64,000 bases of DNA from assembly GCF_025766255.1 (NCBI RefSeq), contig NW_026516678.1, positions 248,001 to 312,000 of the forward strand, read 5' to 3'. The notes beneath the pieces were generated by a model. It was given only the letters and a program-made list of their open reading frames with translations. It did not search any database and was not told the DNA's origin. A program made the translations under genes and the position numbers. This document shows positions 19,947-31,659 of this stretch, piece by piece. Source of the DNA: Zychaea mexicana (taxonomy: Eukaryota; Mucoromycota; Mucoromycetes; Mucorales; Lichtheimiaceae). Every line of letters starts with the position of its first letter. Position 1 is the first letter of the stretch.

Positions 19947-22105
19947 ATGGGCCAACCAAAAAGTAATAGTAATAATATCGATAAACCCACCACCAACAAC
20001 CCTGCATTGGCAGCGGCCGAAAAGAAATACCAGCGCGGCAAACCAGTTCCGTTCAAAGTAAATATAAAAGCTATATACAACAATAACGACGATCTCTTTT
20101 CAGAACGTCGACCGATCCCGATTCGATCCTCTAATCTTCTCCCTTGCTTTGCAACAGAGAGTCAGAAGTGGAAAACTTCGAGGAAAATTAGAACGACAAG
20201 AAGAAAAAATTCGCGATGCAGTGCAATCGGCTGCAAGAGCCGAGTTGCTGCTTGGTGAAGAGGCCGGTTTTCTGGAATCCGAGGGAATCGAAAAGACATA
20301 CAACTATAGACAGGAGCAGCTGTCAAAGGAAGTGGACATCAATACCTCACAAAAGGTTGGTATATACTACTTATTCTGGCTTTACTTGGTTAGCTATAGG
20401 GGAGGAACGATATATTAAAATTTGTATCTATTTTCAATAGATCTTCTCACTCGATTTACCCGATCATGGACCCTACAACGTCGATTATACTCGTAACGGC
20501 AGGTACGATCTTAGTTTTGTTTATATTATCACGTATCATGTGTGATTATCCATATACAATGCATATGATTAAACTAATATGGCCACGTTCATGTATAGAC
20601 ATTTGCTTATTGGTGGTAAAACTGGTCATTTGGCTGCATTTGACTGGCAAAGTGGCAAGCTGCACTTTGAGGTCCATGTCAATGAAGCTGTGCGCGACGT
20701 CAAGTATGTTTCACTAGCGCGACAAAAAAATCAAAGATGATATCAAATTTCTTTTTGCTCTACTAAAAGGTGGATTCCTGTAATGTAGATGGCTTCATAA
20801 CGAAACTATGTTTGCTGCAGCACAAAAGCAACACGTTTTCATTTACGACAACAGCGGTTTGGAAATTCATCGGTTAAAAAAGCACAGCGATGTCAACAAG
20901 CTCGAATTCTTGCCGTATCACTATCTGCTTGCTTCTGTTGTATGTATATGTTTTTCGATTCGGGAGGACGAGGAAGAGGAGGATCGCATCAGAAAACATG
21001 TATATTAACTGCAACATATCCTTTCAGGGCAACGCAGGTTATCTTAAATACCAGGATACATCTACGGGCCAATTAGTTTCTGAATTACGAACAAAGCTTG
21101 GTTCTTGTGGCACCATGGCACAAAACCCCTGGAACGCAATTATACATTTGGGCCATGCAAACGGTGCTGTCACATTATGGTCCCCCAATATGTCCAGTCC
21201 AGTGGTTAAAATGCAATGTCATCGAGGCAACGTGCAGGCACTAGCAATCGATCCTACAGGCCGATACATGTCTACGGCAGGTTTAGACGGTCAGTTAAAG
21301 ATCTGGGATGTCCGAAAATACGAAGTTTTACAAGAATATTACACACCACGACCGGCAACGTCATTATCTATATCTCAGCGAGGATTATTGGGTGTTGGTT
21401 GGAGTACACATGTGTCTGTAAGTTGGATTAATTTGTTGTGGGGAGCGATGTCTGAAGTTACTACGCAACAATAGCTAATGATTATATAGGTATGGAAAGA
21501 CGCATTTTTGACCAAACAAAATTCACCCTACATGAACCATATCCAACCATCATCAGCCATCCGTGACATACAATTTGTTCCATACGAAGATGTACTCGGT
21601 TTTGGTCACGCTAAGGGTGTTTCCAGTATTGTCGTGCCTGGTGCTGGTGAACCCAACTTTGACACGCTTGCTGCTAACCCATACCAGACCAAGAAACAAC
21701 GACAAGAGGCTGAAGTGCACGGTCTATTGGATAAATTGCAGCCAGACATGATCACATTGGATCCTACGAACATTGGTCGATTGACGCGCATGTCTAAGGA
21801 GGAAGTTATGCGTGTGCGCAAGAGCGAAAAGGAAGAAGATGAGGCTACTCGATACGAGAAGCTGCGGAAAAGAACGAAGAAACACCTTAAGCGTCATGAA
21901 AATGTTATTGAAGCCCGAAAGGTAAAGATTCTATAGAGAGAGGGAAGGCATCTGTCAGTGATAGATATGGGGTGTTCTGCCGAAAGGAAATCTAACCTCA
22001 TTGTATTAGATTGAAATTAGCGAAAAGTTCGAGCAGGAGAAGCAAAAACGCATTGCAGCAAAAGAAAAACCAAAGCCATTTACAGCATTGGACATATTCA
22101 AATAA
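19947..22105 (+). CDS. UTP7: U3 snoRNP component UTP7 (WDR46), WD40 protein
   Basis: The eight exons are 19947-20057, 20104-20355, 20441-20502, 20599-20703, 20789-20939, 21028-21417, 21490-21921 and 22010-22105, giving 532 aa. The N-terminal helical region ([20 protein letters not shown]) precedes WD40 repeats (for example [20 protein letters not shown] and [20 protein letters not shown]). The C-terminus has the BING4CT domain with [20 protein letters not shown] and [17 protein letters not shown]7 is part of the small-subunit processome for 18S rRNA maturation in the nucleolus. It lies 234 bp downstream of CYC3 in the same orientation. The first intron is very short (46 bp), which is the least certain junction. 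Confidence 0.95.
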
Positions 22106-23975
22106 ACTTGCAGCATACACTTTCCTCATCCAATGTTTTATAGACGCTGTCTATCCAGTGAAGAAAAGTGTTTATGATAGAGATAGACCTAGCTCAGATT
22201 GGAGTAGTTTTACTTTTATAAGTAATGGGAGACCAGAATATGTAGCGAAACTTCACATGTATGCCCTTCTTCTGCAAAGGTTGACTAACATGTAGGGGGA
22301 ACTATCAATCTTGGACGATGGGACACCTTGGATCTTGTAACATGCGTCAACACCACCAAGAGCTGAAAGATAAAACAATAAACTACAAGACCTTAGCGAA
22401 TGACAGTGCTTTCAACAGAAATTGCTATATTATTATCTGTGTGGCTGTCCGTTTAGATGAAGATCCATATCGGCTTGGAAAATGACAGTCGAGGTAAATG
22501 ACAGTCGAGGTGAAAATGGAGACCAAGCTCCATCTGCTCTGGTAACCATAATATGGACAACAATACTAGTTATATGGTGGCAGCTATAGGTCTTCCACGT
22601 GCTGTAGAAATTCTGTATGAGGTATCTAGTAGAACAGTGGGAAAGAAATTTCTTCAGAGACTGTTGAAATGAGATATGACAATCTGTTACGTGCTTGCTA
22701 CCTACAACGCGACCAAGAAAAAAAAACAAAGAAAGCTGAATGCCACCCTTTATCAATTGGTGAAACGTTCAATAACTAACGCTACTACTGTAGCGAGCCT
22801 GATCTTTTTTTTGCTTGCTCCTTTTTGTCGCACTATTTCATATGTCTACTCAATGGTATATTCTGATATGAACAACAGAGGGCTGGCAATAGAATTTGCG
22901 AGACTGAATTCCTATTATCCATCTCTCGTTTCACCAGATCCATGCCAAAAATTTTTGCAATAACCGTCTTGTGTAAGCTGATGTGATGATAGATGATACC
23001 ACCGCCGCCTTTTCGCTTGGAAAGGGACAAACAAGGTCACATCTCTTATTACCGATTACGCTCTGTAGTATAGTTATTAGTCAGGAAGTACGCCGTTACA
23101 CTATTTACTACAGAAAGACTACTATACGTGTAGAAATCCACATTAAAATAGGTGAAAACACACTTATTACACTTGGATTTAATAGATAAACTTACTTGAT
23201 TAAGCTCCAATGTGAAAGAAGCCTCATACCGTTTGAGTATTAGAATTGATTTGCAATTCTGTCAATGGGATAGTCGTAGGGTATAACTAGCAAGCTTTAA
23301 TCTTCTCAACCAGCAGTATACCCTTATGAACGTGTTAAGCAGGCAAATGTATCAACTAGACTAAATTAGAAACAGTGTCAGTAAACGCTGCTGCTTTAAA
23401 ATGATGGCAGTCCAAACGTCGGGACAGGGTCCTTTCCAATCGACGTAAGGGAAGCATGAAAACCCCCACGCACATGCAGAAAAAATGTTTGTTACTGTTG
23501 CCATACATGCGATAATGCCAACGTTGATGTTGAACAAAAAGTCTACTTTGCACGTTGCACAGTAAAACAACTCTATTATGATCCGCATTGATAGATACAA
23601 GTAAAAATTTTATTCGGATTTTGCAAAGCCGCTAACTTTAACACCGATAAATTTTAGGTTTTTTTTTTGTTTCGTATCCGCCTCATTGCAGAATCCCGGG
23701 ATTTAGCAGTGTTATTCTGGAATCATCAAAGCTTTTCGTAGGATTCGGGTGATACAATCTCGCAAGGAGAAAAAAGTTTGATGGTGTCAGTGGAATGGCC
23801 AAAGGATAACCACCTTAAAGACTCTATTGGAACTCGACACAACGACAATCCTTCACCGGATAGAAGGAGTGGCAAGTTTATTATGAAACAGAAGATCCAC
23901 AGATCTGAGTAACGTACCTTAATCAGAAAAGGGCCGCTATGGAACCCCGGGAATTCACGAAAAAAGGTGGTGTGT

Positions 23976-23986
23976 ACCTCTCAGGT
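23976..23986. promoter_or_regulatory. Candidate zinc-responsive element upstream of ZIP gene
   Basis: ACCTCTCAGGT keeps both ACCT and AGGT half-sites with the 3-bp spacing of the Zap1 consensus ACCTTNAAGGT (9 of 11 positions). It lies about 240 bp before the ATG. A second partial match, ACCTTAAAG, lies near 23812. This is by analogy with yeast; Mucorales factor specificity is not known to me. Confidence 0.3.
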
Positions 23987-24068
23987 TACCAGTGACCGTC
24001 AACACAGCAGAAATTTTTTGATGTGATTGGCCAATCCATCTGTGCTAGCGAGGACCTCCATGGTTACG

Positions 24069-24076
24069 TATATAAA
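24069..24076 (+). promoter_or_regulatory. TATA box of ZIP gene
   Basis: TATATAAA lies about 150 bp before the start codon and is followed by pyrimidine-rich sequence. Confidence 0.5.
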
Positions 24077-24224
24077 CCCGCCGCCCTCTCTGACCAACCA
24101 CACAAGACCCCCAGCACCATTAAATTTTAATTCAGGCTTGTCGCCAATCCTTTTCCCTTGTTCTTCTTCCAAACAAAAACAACTTGCGTCCCCCCCACTC
24201 CTCGCCATAACAACAACAACAACA

Positions 24225-25736
24225 ATGCTGAAAAAGATCTTGACTATTTTACTAGTCCTTACGACATATCTGGCACTTGCTATTGCCCAAGGTACGAAAA
24301 TATCCTGTTTATTCAAACTTTTTGAGGCAATAAAAACCCTCAACTAATCATTTTGTCACTGTCAATCTCTAATTAATAATAGAAGCCGAACACGATCACG
24401 ACCACGACCACGAAGGCCACGACCACGCACACGAAGATGAAGATAGCCACGCTGGTCATGACCATGCTGGACACGATCATGCTGGTCATAGTCATGGACC
24501 CACCTCGCTCGAAGACTGTGTTGCTATCACCGGTGACGAATATAACGTTGGACTCCGCGTTGGCGCCATTTTCATTATCATGGCTGCAACTGTTATCGGT
24601 AAAGTGTCTCGTGAAACGATCTAAATGTTATTAATTCTTACTAACTTGAATACGATTCGTTGTTTAGGTGTGTTTGCTCCTATTGTCCTTCATCGTATTC
24701 GTCCTTATTCCCAAGGCAGTGTCCGTCATTGGATTTTGACTGTCGGCAAGTTCTGTAAGTACAAAACCCTAATAGCTATTTCTTCAAAAAAATAATTGTT
24801 TTCTGCTAGCAACTAAAACAGAAAAACCTTTTGTGCTTTTCTAGTTGGTACTGGTATTATTCTCGGTGTCGCTTTCATCCACATGATACCCGAAGCTGTT
24901 GAGCGCTTCACAAGCCCTTGCATCACTAGTGGAAAATGGGGCGGTTACCACGGTTTTGTCGGTCTCTTTGCGTTGATTGCTGTGTTCTTTATTCAAATCG
25001 TCGAACTCGCCGTATATGCCCATGTCACGAAAAAGCAAAAAATGCAACAAGAGCACATCAACAGCAGCGCCAACAGCACTGAAAACAAGGATGTCGAAAA
25101 CAGCTCTGCCGTCAAGGGCGAAGAGGCTGTTGCATACCACCACGACGGTCACGCGCACATGATGATTGAGGACAGCAAGGATATGCGCGACGTCAGCACC
25201 ATTGTTTTGGAACTCGGCATCGTCATTCATTCCGTTATCATTGGTTTAACTCTCGGCTTCACCTCTGATGACGGTTTCAACGTTTTGCTGATTGCCCTTG
25301 TCTTCCATCAGGTAAATTGGAAAACTAGATAAGCATGCTCTGTATCTTTTCCACTTGCTAAACTTATAATTTAAATGTATAGTTCTTCGAAGGTATTGCA
25401 CTCGGCACCCGTATCAACGACATGGAGCACAAGTCTTTCATCAAACCATTCATTATGGGCTCAATCTTCAGCTTGACCACTCCAGTTGGTGTTGCTATCG
25501 GTATCGGCGTCAACATGACCGTCAACCCCTTTTCGCAGTCGTCCGTTTTGGGACAAGCCATTCTTGATTCTTTGGCAGCTGGTATTCTGCTTTACAACGC
25601 CTTCATCTCTCTTATTGCTGGCGAAATCAACCACAACATGTCTTTCCTTCGATCTAGCCTCTCATACAAGGCTATTTGCTTCATTGCCATGTACATTGGC
25701 GCTGCCGTGATGGCTATTCTGGGCAAGTGGGCCTAA
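24225..25736 (+). CDS. ZIP-family zinc transporter
   Basis: The five exons are 24225-24291, 24383-24598, 24668-24754, 24845-25311 and 25383-25736, giving 396 aa. There is a signal peptide (MLKKILTILLVLTTYLALAI), then a His/Asp-rich extracellular segment at residues 23-61 (repeated AGHDH). Eight likely membrane helices follow. Helix 4 has IVIHSVIIGLTLG and helix 5 HQFFEGIALG, the metal-coordinating pair of the ZIP family. The large loop between helices 3 and 4 has a His cluster (YHHDGHAHM). The protein ends in IGAAVMAILGKWA, typical of fungal Zrt1/Zrt2-type plasma membrane importers. The likely substrate is Zn2+, possibly Fe2+. Candidate zinc-response and TATA elements lie upstream. Confidence 0.95.
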
Positions 25737-26999
25737 AAGTATTGAAGTCTCTTTGCTTCATTATTATTCGTTTACTTTTCTCTCGCATACATCTCTTTCC
25801 TCTCTTTACAACTTTGCTATTATTCTACCCGCTATATTAGCTTTCTACTGTATTTTGATGCAATAATATCTCTGAATGCCTGCTTCTCCACTCCCTTTAT
25901 AATACTTTCTAATATATGTATAATATATCCTTTTCATCATTTCTTTTCTTCTTCATTAAATATACATCATTAATATATTATCGCAAACAGCATATAATAT
26001 CCTTTTCAACAATAAGTCTTTTTTTATGGATTTCTTTGATACCATCATTAATGCGATTCAAGGTGCTATTTAGCTGAATTCTGTAAATTATATCATACGT
26101 AATTTTAGAAGATAAAGACGTGTAATGATGCTTGGTATTTAGCTGACAAAGCAAGCGATCAACAATGTAACCGATTGATGATATAAACATGTGCTGTTCC
26201 AGCTACTCCTTGAGTATCCCTTCCTCGCGTGTGTTGCATCTGAGTTTGTAGAACGGAAACCATCCATTGAAACAAATGGCTCCTCCATCGATGTTAGCAC
26301 GTTTGCCGCCTCTTGTTCCTTGTTGGGGTACATTGGTCACAAACAGACATCATCGTGATGTTCTTGTATCAAACCGTGGTGGGGACTATATAAGGTCTCA
26401 TTAAGATACGGCGGATGTGAACACGTATGGCAGCTAACTACAAGTAAAAGGATTAGTGTAGCGCTTTTGTCTTTTCCAACTTTAGCTATGAAAAAGCGAT
26501 GAAAACAAAAAGAACAACACTGAACCGTTGCATACATTTAATCTCATTGATACATGAATTGATAAGGCCGATCTACCAACGTCCAGTACCTTTGACAAGA
26601 AAAACAGCAGACTAATAGCTACAGCAAGCAGTATAGTCAAAATAAATTCCAAGTTTTGTTTGAAGTAAACACCACTGCGAGAGTCATTACACTATGTGCT
26701 ATGATGATTTCTACTTTAGCGCTGTTTTTGACGCACACGCCGCGGTGAATCATCTAAAAGTCCGAATATCCGTTTGCTGGCAATCCTTGCTGTTTGTGGC
26801 CTTCCCGGCATCTAAAAACGGCCTATCAAGACACGAGAAGGTCATAAAAGACACGATAGGAGGATTAAGTACACAATGTAGTTTTTATTGAAGGCGTTTT
26901 CCCCTCGCAGTTGTTAGTGAGGAACAAAAGAAAGTGTATACAGCTGGAGGGGCTATAAGATAAAATTGCGACTTGATGACGAGGATGATCTTTATATTG
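25737..26999. other. Intergenic region, no gene seen
   Basis: The start is an AT- and pyrimidine-rich 3' UTR of the ZIP gene. Further on, short ORFs on both strands show no family resemblance. It ends where the protease pseudogene begins on the minus strand. Confidence 0.5.
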
Positions 27000-27655
27000 G
27001 TGTACAGGATAGTTGCTAGATGAGTTGACAGCAGCAGCAAATCCAAATTCATACTTAGCCATATCAAACACCAAATACATGCATCGTAAAACGGAATATT
27101 ATGCCCGACGAGCTGAGAGAGGTTGTGCTGCTACCTTCCCAAGACCCACACCAAACATGCAGGATTGAGCATCTTTAAATGAGTCCGAAGCCAATGGAAT
27201 GATAAGACCGCGCATAGAAGCGCTTATCCATATTGGGTGTGGTTCATGTGGTGGTGCAAAGCCAAATTCCAATCGTTGCGCAGTCGACAATGAATGTTCC
27301 CGACGAGGCATCTAAAATCTTGTCCGGCCATGACGAGGACAACGCATTCGGCCAATACCTGGTCCATATAGGTCAGTGTGGTTCCATAATCAATACTCAC
27401 AACGCACAGCCGTTCTCCAACGTCGAACAGTTCATTCAATACAATACGCTGCTGTTGCTAATACTGCTGTCCCCTCGATTACTGCCATTATAGCTATCAC
27501 CTAGAACGCGGACCAACTGGCCATATATCGCCCAGTAGGCATAGATTTCGGTTTCTGAGTTGCTACTGAGTCGAGCGACTGGAATTTACAGTAAATCACC
27601 TTTGTACTTGGTCGCATCAGTACAACCAAGTATTACTTCACCAGCCCAGTCACCA
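27000..27655 (-). pseudogene. Aspartic protease (A1 family) relic, C-terminal lobe
   Basis: Minus-strand peptides match the intact protease at 28442-30030 in order: GEVILGCTDATKYKGD (intact GEVIFGGTDDSKYTGQ), IDYGTTLTYMDQ (intact IDTGTTLTYFPD), LIIPLASDSFKDAQSCMFGV (intact LLIPLDALTVETATACMLGI) and YLVFDMAKYEFGFAAA (intact YLVFDMKENRIGFAAA). An in-frame stop follows KYKGDLL, several frameshifts separate the pieces, and the second active-site DTG reads DYG. The N-terminal lobe is missing. It lies about 0.8 kb from the intact gene, same strand, so it is most likely an old tandem duplicate. Confidence 0.8.
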
Positions 27656-28441
27656 CATTTTCTACAAAAAGGTATGATGGAAAAAGAAGTAGAAAAAAAG
27701 AAAAGATCGACTCTCCTTCTTACACTCCCTTAAGAATGTTAGGTTGGCTCAGTAAAATCCGACAGGCTCACTTTGTTAATGAGAATGATGGTATCATAAC
27801 AATGTCCAATTGATAAAGTAGCATAATTTCTCTTTTTTGTTATGTCATTTTTATATTATCGTGCTCTGTTTCACTGTTGTATGGTTACTTGCTTGATATA
27901 AAGTAAAATAGGTGTAAAGAGTCGACAGAAACGAAGCGATGCATGATATGAACTGCAGTTAATGGTTTTACTTTAGATTTTAGTGAGTTCCCTGACTGAC
28001 CATTCACAAGTACTCGTTCTTTTGTTGTTGTTGTTGAAGTAAACCCACTGCATATATTACCGTCATACCGAGTATTTGCCGATCTATCCTTGGCAGAAAG
28101 GGAAAGAAAGAAACGTATCATTCACTCATGCAAATAGAAGCATTTTCTACGACGCAGCAGGCGAGGGTCATTATATAATCGTTATATGCATGTGTGTATA
28201 AAGTACATGTAGGATCTTGCTGTTACTGGTTGGCTATCTACTTGTATAACTGTGTGGTGTGTATCGTCGTAGGTCATGGCAGAGGATGGGGTGGTTGGTG
28301 ATCAGCGGGTTCAAGTATACAAGGTCAACAATGTCAACCGAAATGCTTTGAGTATGTGCGTGTGTAATGTATGGGAAGATGTGAAGTAAGGGGAGGAGAT
28401 ACGATTGTGTACAGTGAGTTTATGCTTTCTTTTCTAACATT
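27656..28441. other. Spacer between protease gene and its relic
   Basis: No coding content recognised. It has short homopolymer and GTT runs (about 28021-28037). It presumably includes the 3' UTR of the intact protease. Confidence 0.5.
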
Positions 28442-30030
28442 TCACATGGGAGATGCAAGAACACCAGCGACAGCAGCCACGACAGCAAGCAGCATAGGAG
28501 TGGTTATCGGCAACACAACCGAAGCCGGCGACGAACCCACGCCGTTGACACTACCCGCAACATTATTTGCCGCTGCAAAGCCGATTCTGTTCTCCTTCAT
28601 GTCAAACACCAAATAGGCGCTGCGGAGCACCGAGTCACCAATCAGGAACATGGACGAGCTGCTGCTGCCGACTGGAGCAATGCCCAGCATACAGGCTGTA
28701 GCGGTCTCGACGGTCAGTGCGTCGAGAGGGATCAAAAGCTCTGAGACAGGAACAGATAAAACGACTGGATCGTTGCTTTTTTCATTGGACGTCGACATTT
28801 GCAATTGCAGTGTAGCTCCCGAATCTGCAGCGCTGCACGGGGCCAAAAATATTTGCGATTGTTGGTCCAGCTTGTAATTGCCTTCGCCAACCAATCCTGC
28901 TGCGACTTGGGCGGCCACGTTGTCTGGGAAATACGTCAGCGTAGTGCCCGTATCAATGATGAATGGCACTGCGGATGAGCCGAAAGTCATGTTGCTGACT
29001 TGGGACGATTGTGAGTTGCCGATGCCGATGCCCTGGCCATACACCATCCAGTAATAATATGCGTCGCTGGAGCTGCCTAAAAGCGAGTCTAGTGGATTGT
29101 TTGACGTGGCCAACTGCGCTACAGGCAAGTAGGTGATCTGGCCTGTGTATTTAGAGTCGTCGGTACCGCCAAAGATGACTTCACCCACCCAGCCTTCTTG
29201 GTCGGCATTGTTCATGTACACCGAAAAGACAGGGTTTTGGATCAGGTTCTGCTCCATCAGATTGAACACGAATGGATTGTATGCAGGTTCGCCTGCACTC
29301 GTGGCTGCTGTCAGTTTAGGATAGCCCAAGCCTAGGATGCCGTTACCGACCGGGCTGTCGCTTGACTGCGTTGCATTGTTGGCAGGCGTATCAGTTCCAC
29401 TTCCACCCAGAGTGGTTGGGTTTGTGAGGATATCAGCTGTTGTCGACGCCAGGCCAAACTGTTGATTCTGGACGGAAACGCCTGCGACAGTGACGGTATC
29501 GTAAACATAGGTGCCATTTACCGAGCCGATGCCGTAAGTGATGCCGAATGCCTCGGTTGATGAATTGAAGGTGGATGACTTTGATGAATCGAATCGGGTA
29601 TACGGACATTCGCTCGTCGGACAATCGGTGGAAGGAACCCAAAGATCGGCACTAAAAGCAGCATGTGTTGTTAATATTATCAATAATTCTCTCTCTTCCA
29701 GCGGAGTGATCAGAATGCTAAAGATAATTAGGGGTTGTCTGCCCAAATTAACGAGCTTTATTGGTGAGCTCTTTCTTACCTTCCCGTGTCGAGCGTTACT
29801 GTAAAGTTCTGTGCAGGCGAGCCAACGCCTACCTCAACGAGGTACTGCGAGCCACCATCGTTGTAGAGATTGGTTTGGAAGGGGTCACGCTTTTCAAAGG
29901 ATTTCCGTCGAGCATTGTGCACGTCGAGACCCTTTGCCGACCGTCGAAGTGGAAGACGAATGACAGAGTCTGAGGCACCACAAACAAATGCTGTGGATAG
30001 CAGCAGCAACGCAGATGTGGCAACACGCAT
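28442..30030 (-). CDS. Secreted or GPI-anchored aspartic protease (pepsin A1 family)
   Basis: The two exons in transcript order are 30030-29780 and 29651-28442, giving 486 aa. There is a signal peptide (MRVATSALLLLSTAFVCGAS), a propeptide with a Lys-Arg site at residues 47-48, then the mature lobe (YLVEVGVGSPAQNFTVTLDT). The catalytic Asp residues are D81 (LDTGS, split by the intron) and D317 (IIDTGTTLTY). A Ser/Thr/Asn-rich insertion (about 160-185) and a C-terminal hydrophobic tail after a Gly/Ser/Ala linker (VVLPITTPMLLAVVAAVAGV) suggest a GPI anchor, as in yapsin-like enzymes. An in-frame ATG 24 bp upstream exists, but the 30030 start gives the better signal peptide. The likely role is extracellular or wall-associated proteolysis. 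A decayed copy lies downstream. Confidence 0.93.
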
Positions 30031-31659
30031 TGTATGGTTTATTGAGCAAGACACAAGGAGGATGGAAAGGTTAAAGAAGGAGAAAGAGAGAGGAAAGAAG
30101 AAGAAGTGTTGAAGGGCCAGATTTGCTAAAATGCTGGCCGACCTGTTTATGGCTTACTTTTCGTCATGCCTTGTGCAACCTTGTTTTGCAGAAATTTATT
30201 TCGTTAGCTCTCTCTCTCTCTCTCTCGTATGAGAGAAAACCTTGGCAAAAAGAATACATCTTGGATTATTTTGTAACATGGCTTTCCTCCTTCTACTGCT
30301 CGTTTTGCTGACTGCTCCCGTGTCATTTGAGTGTGTACGAGCATAAATAAAAACTGTGTTGGCCAATGCCAAGAGCTCAGTGTCAGCTCCGATTTAGAAA
30401 CAAAGTGTCATACACGTCGTCGCATGCTGTTGCTGCTTCTAAAAGGACACTCACTGCCGCCTGCTGATACCCTATATGTCATGGATACATTACCAGAAAA
30501 GGCGCGCGGGAAAACATTGTGCAGTCCAAATGCAGTCAAATACACTTTATTTAGAATTATAATCGCCGCTGCTTTCTGATTATACATAATGTAAGAGCTG
30601 CAACGGTCTTCTCCTTCAGTCATTGGTCTAATGTGCGCGTTCCCCTTCACTACGTTAAACAATAACGATAAGGTTACGTTGGTAAATAACAATAAATATG
30701 CAGGCGAATACTTAGCGCACATTATACTGCATAACAGAACCACCATACTGTACATGCACTATGCTGTATCACACATATAGAGAAAATCATATAATAGTAA
30801 AACCAAAGTGTTGGATCACTTTATATCTACTTATTATGCAATTTGGTGCTATGGATGTCGTAATGCTTCTGTCTCACATCATGTTGTTTCGGCGTCCATC
30901 GGCGTTTTCGGCCATTCGGAAATGAAGAAGGCGGGAACATCTATTAAGCGCGTTATAACAATATGCACCTTCTCTTTGAGCAACTTTGACGAACAACTTC
31001 TTTTCTTATGAAGTTCTGAGATGTTCGTCTATGCTAAAAAGGAGGATTTGTGTAGTAGCGACTGATTTGGGCTACATGTTATTACCTACATGACAGATGC
31101 CACCTGGTGCCATGAAAGTTTAAAAGTAGCCGAGTGTTTGGCAGTAAGGCACAAGCAACAGTGTAGTAAAAGTTGAAGACTCTGAGAGCATTTCGAACGT
31201 GATTATTATTACTGCATTACTGTATTACTGTATCACCCGTTTTCGTCTTTTATACCAAGGAGCATAATAAGAGATTTCTCGTAGGCTCCTTTGTTTTCAT
31301 GTTAACATAATTTGGCAATGGCAAAATACGGAATACGTAAACCGATGTGATGTTATGTTTTGGAACGATTTAAGGATAGCCTTGTGTAGCAAAAACAAAC
31401 ACCTAGACCAGCTCTACTTCACAGGAGCACATGAGCACTTTTATTCATGCATGAGGAGACGCATTTTGCTCTAAGAACGTGAAAAAGGAAAGGATTATTT
31501 TTTTAATATGTAGTTAAATTATATTATTACTACTATCTTCTGTGCAGTTTCAGGGACTACAGAGTACAATTGTTGAAGCAAAAGCAGTAAATGAAGAACA
31601 AATGAGAGACACATAACAAAGGATATCACTTAGTACCCATTTCTCTTAACCAACACTAC
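30031..31659. other. Intergenic region, no gene recognised
   Basis: The upstream flank of the protease is purine-rich. A CT run lies at about 30208-30226. Minus-strand ORF 30408-30755 has two hydrophobic segments but no family motif and overlaps plus-strand ORFs. ATTACTGTATTACTGTAT near 31210 is a short direct repeat. Confidence 0.5.

Larger units (their letters stand above)
22106..24224. other. Intergenic region upstream of zinc transporter
   Basis: No gene is recognised. There is a local direct repeat AATGACAGTCGAGGT near 22480-22513. The last ~300 bp is the ZIP transporter promoter, with a TATA box and a palindromic candidate zinc-response site listed separately. Confidence 0.55.
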
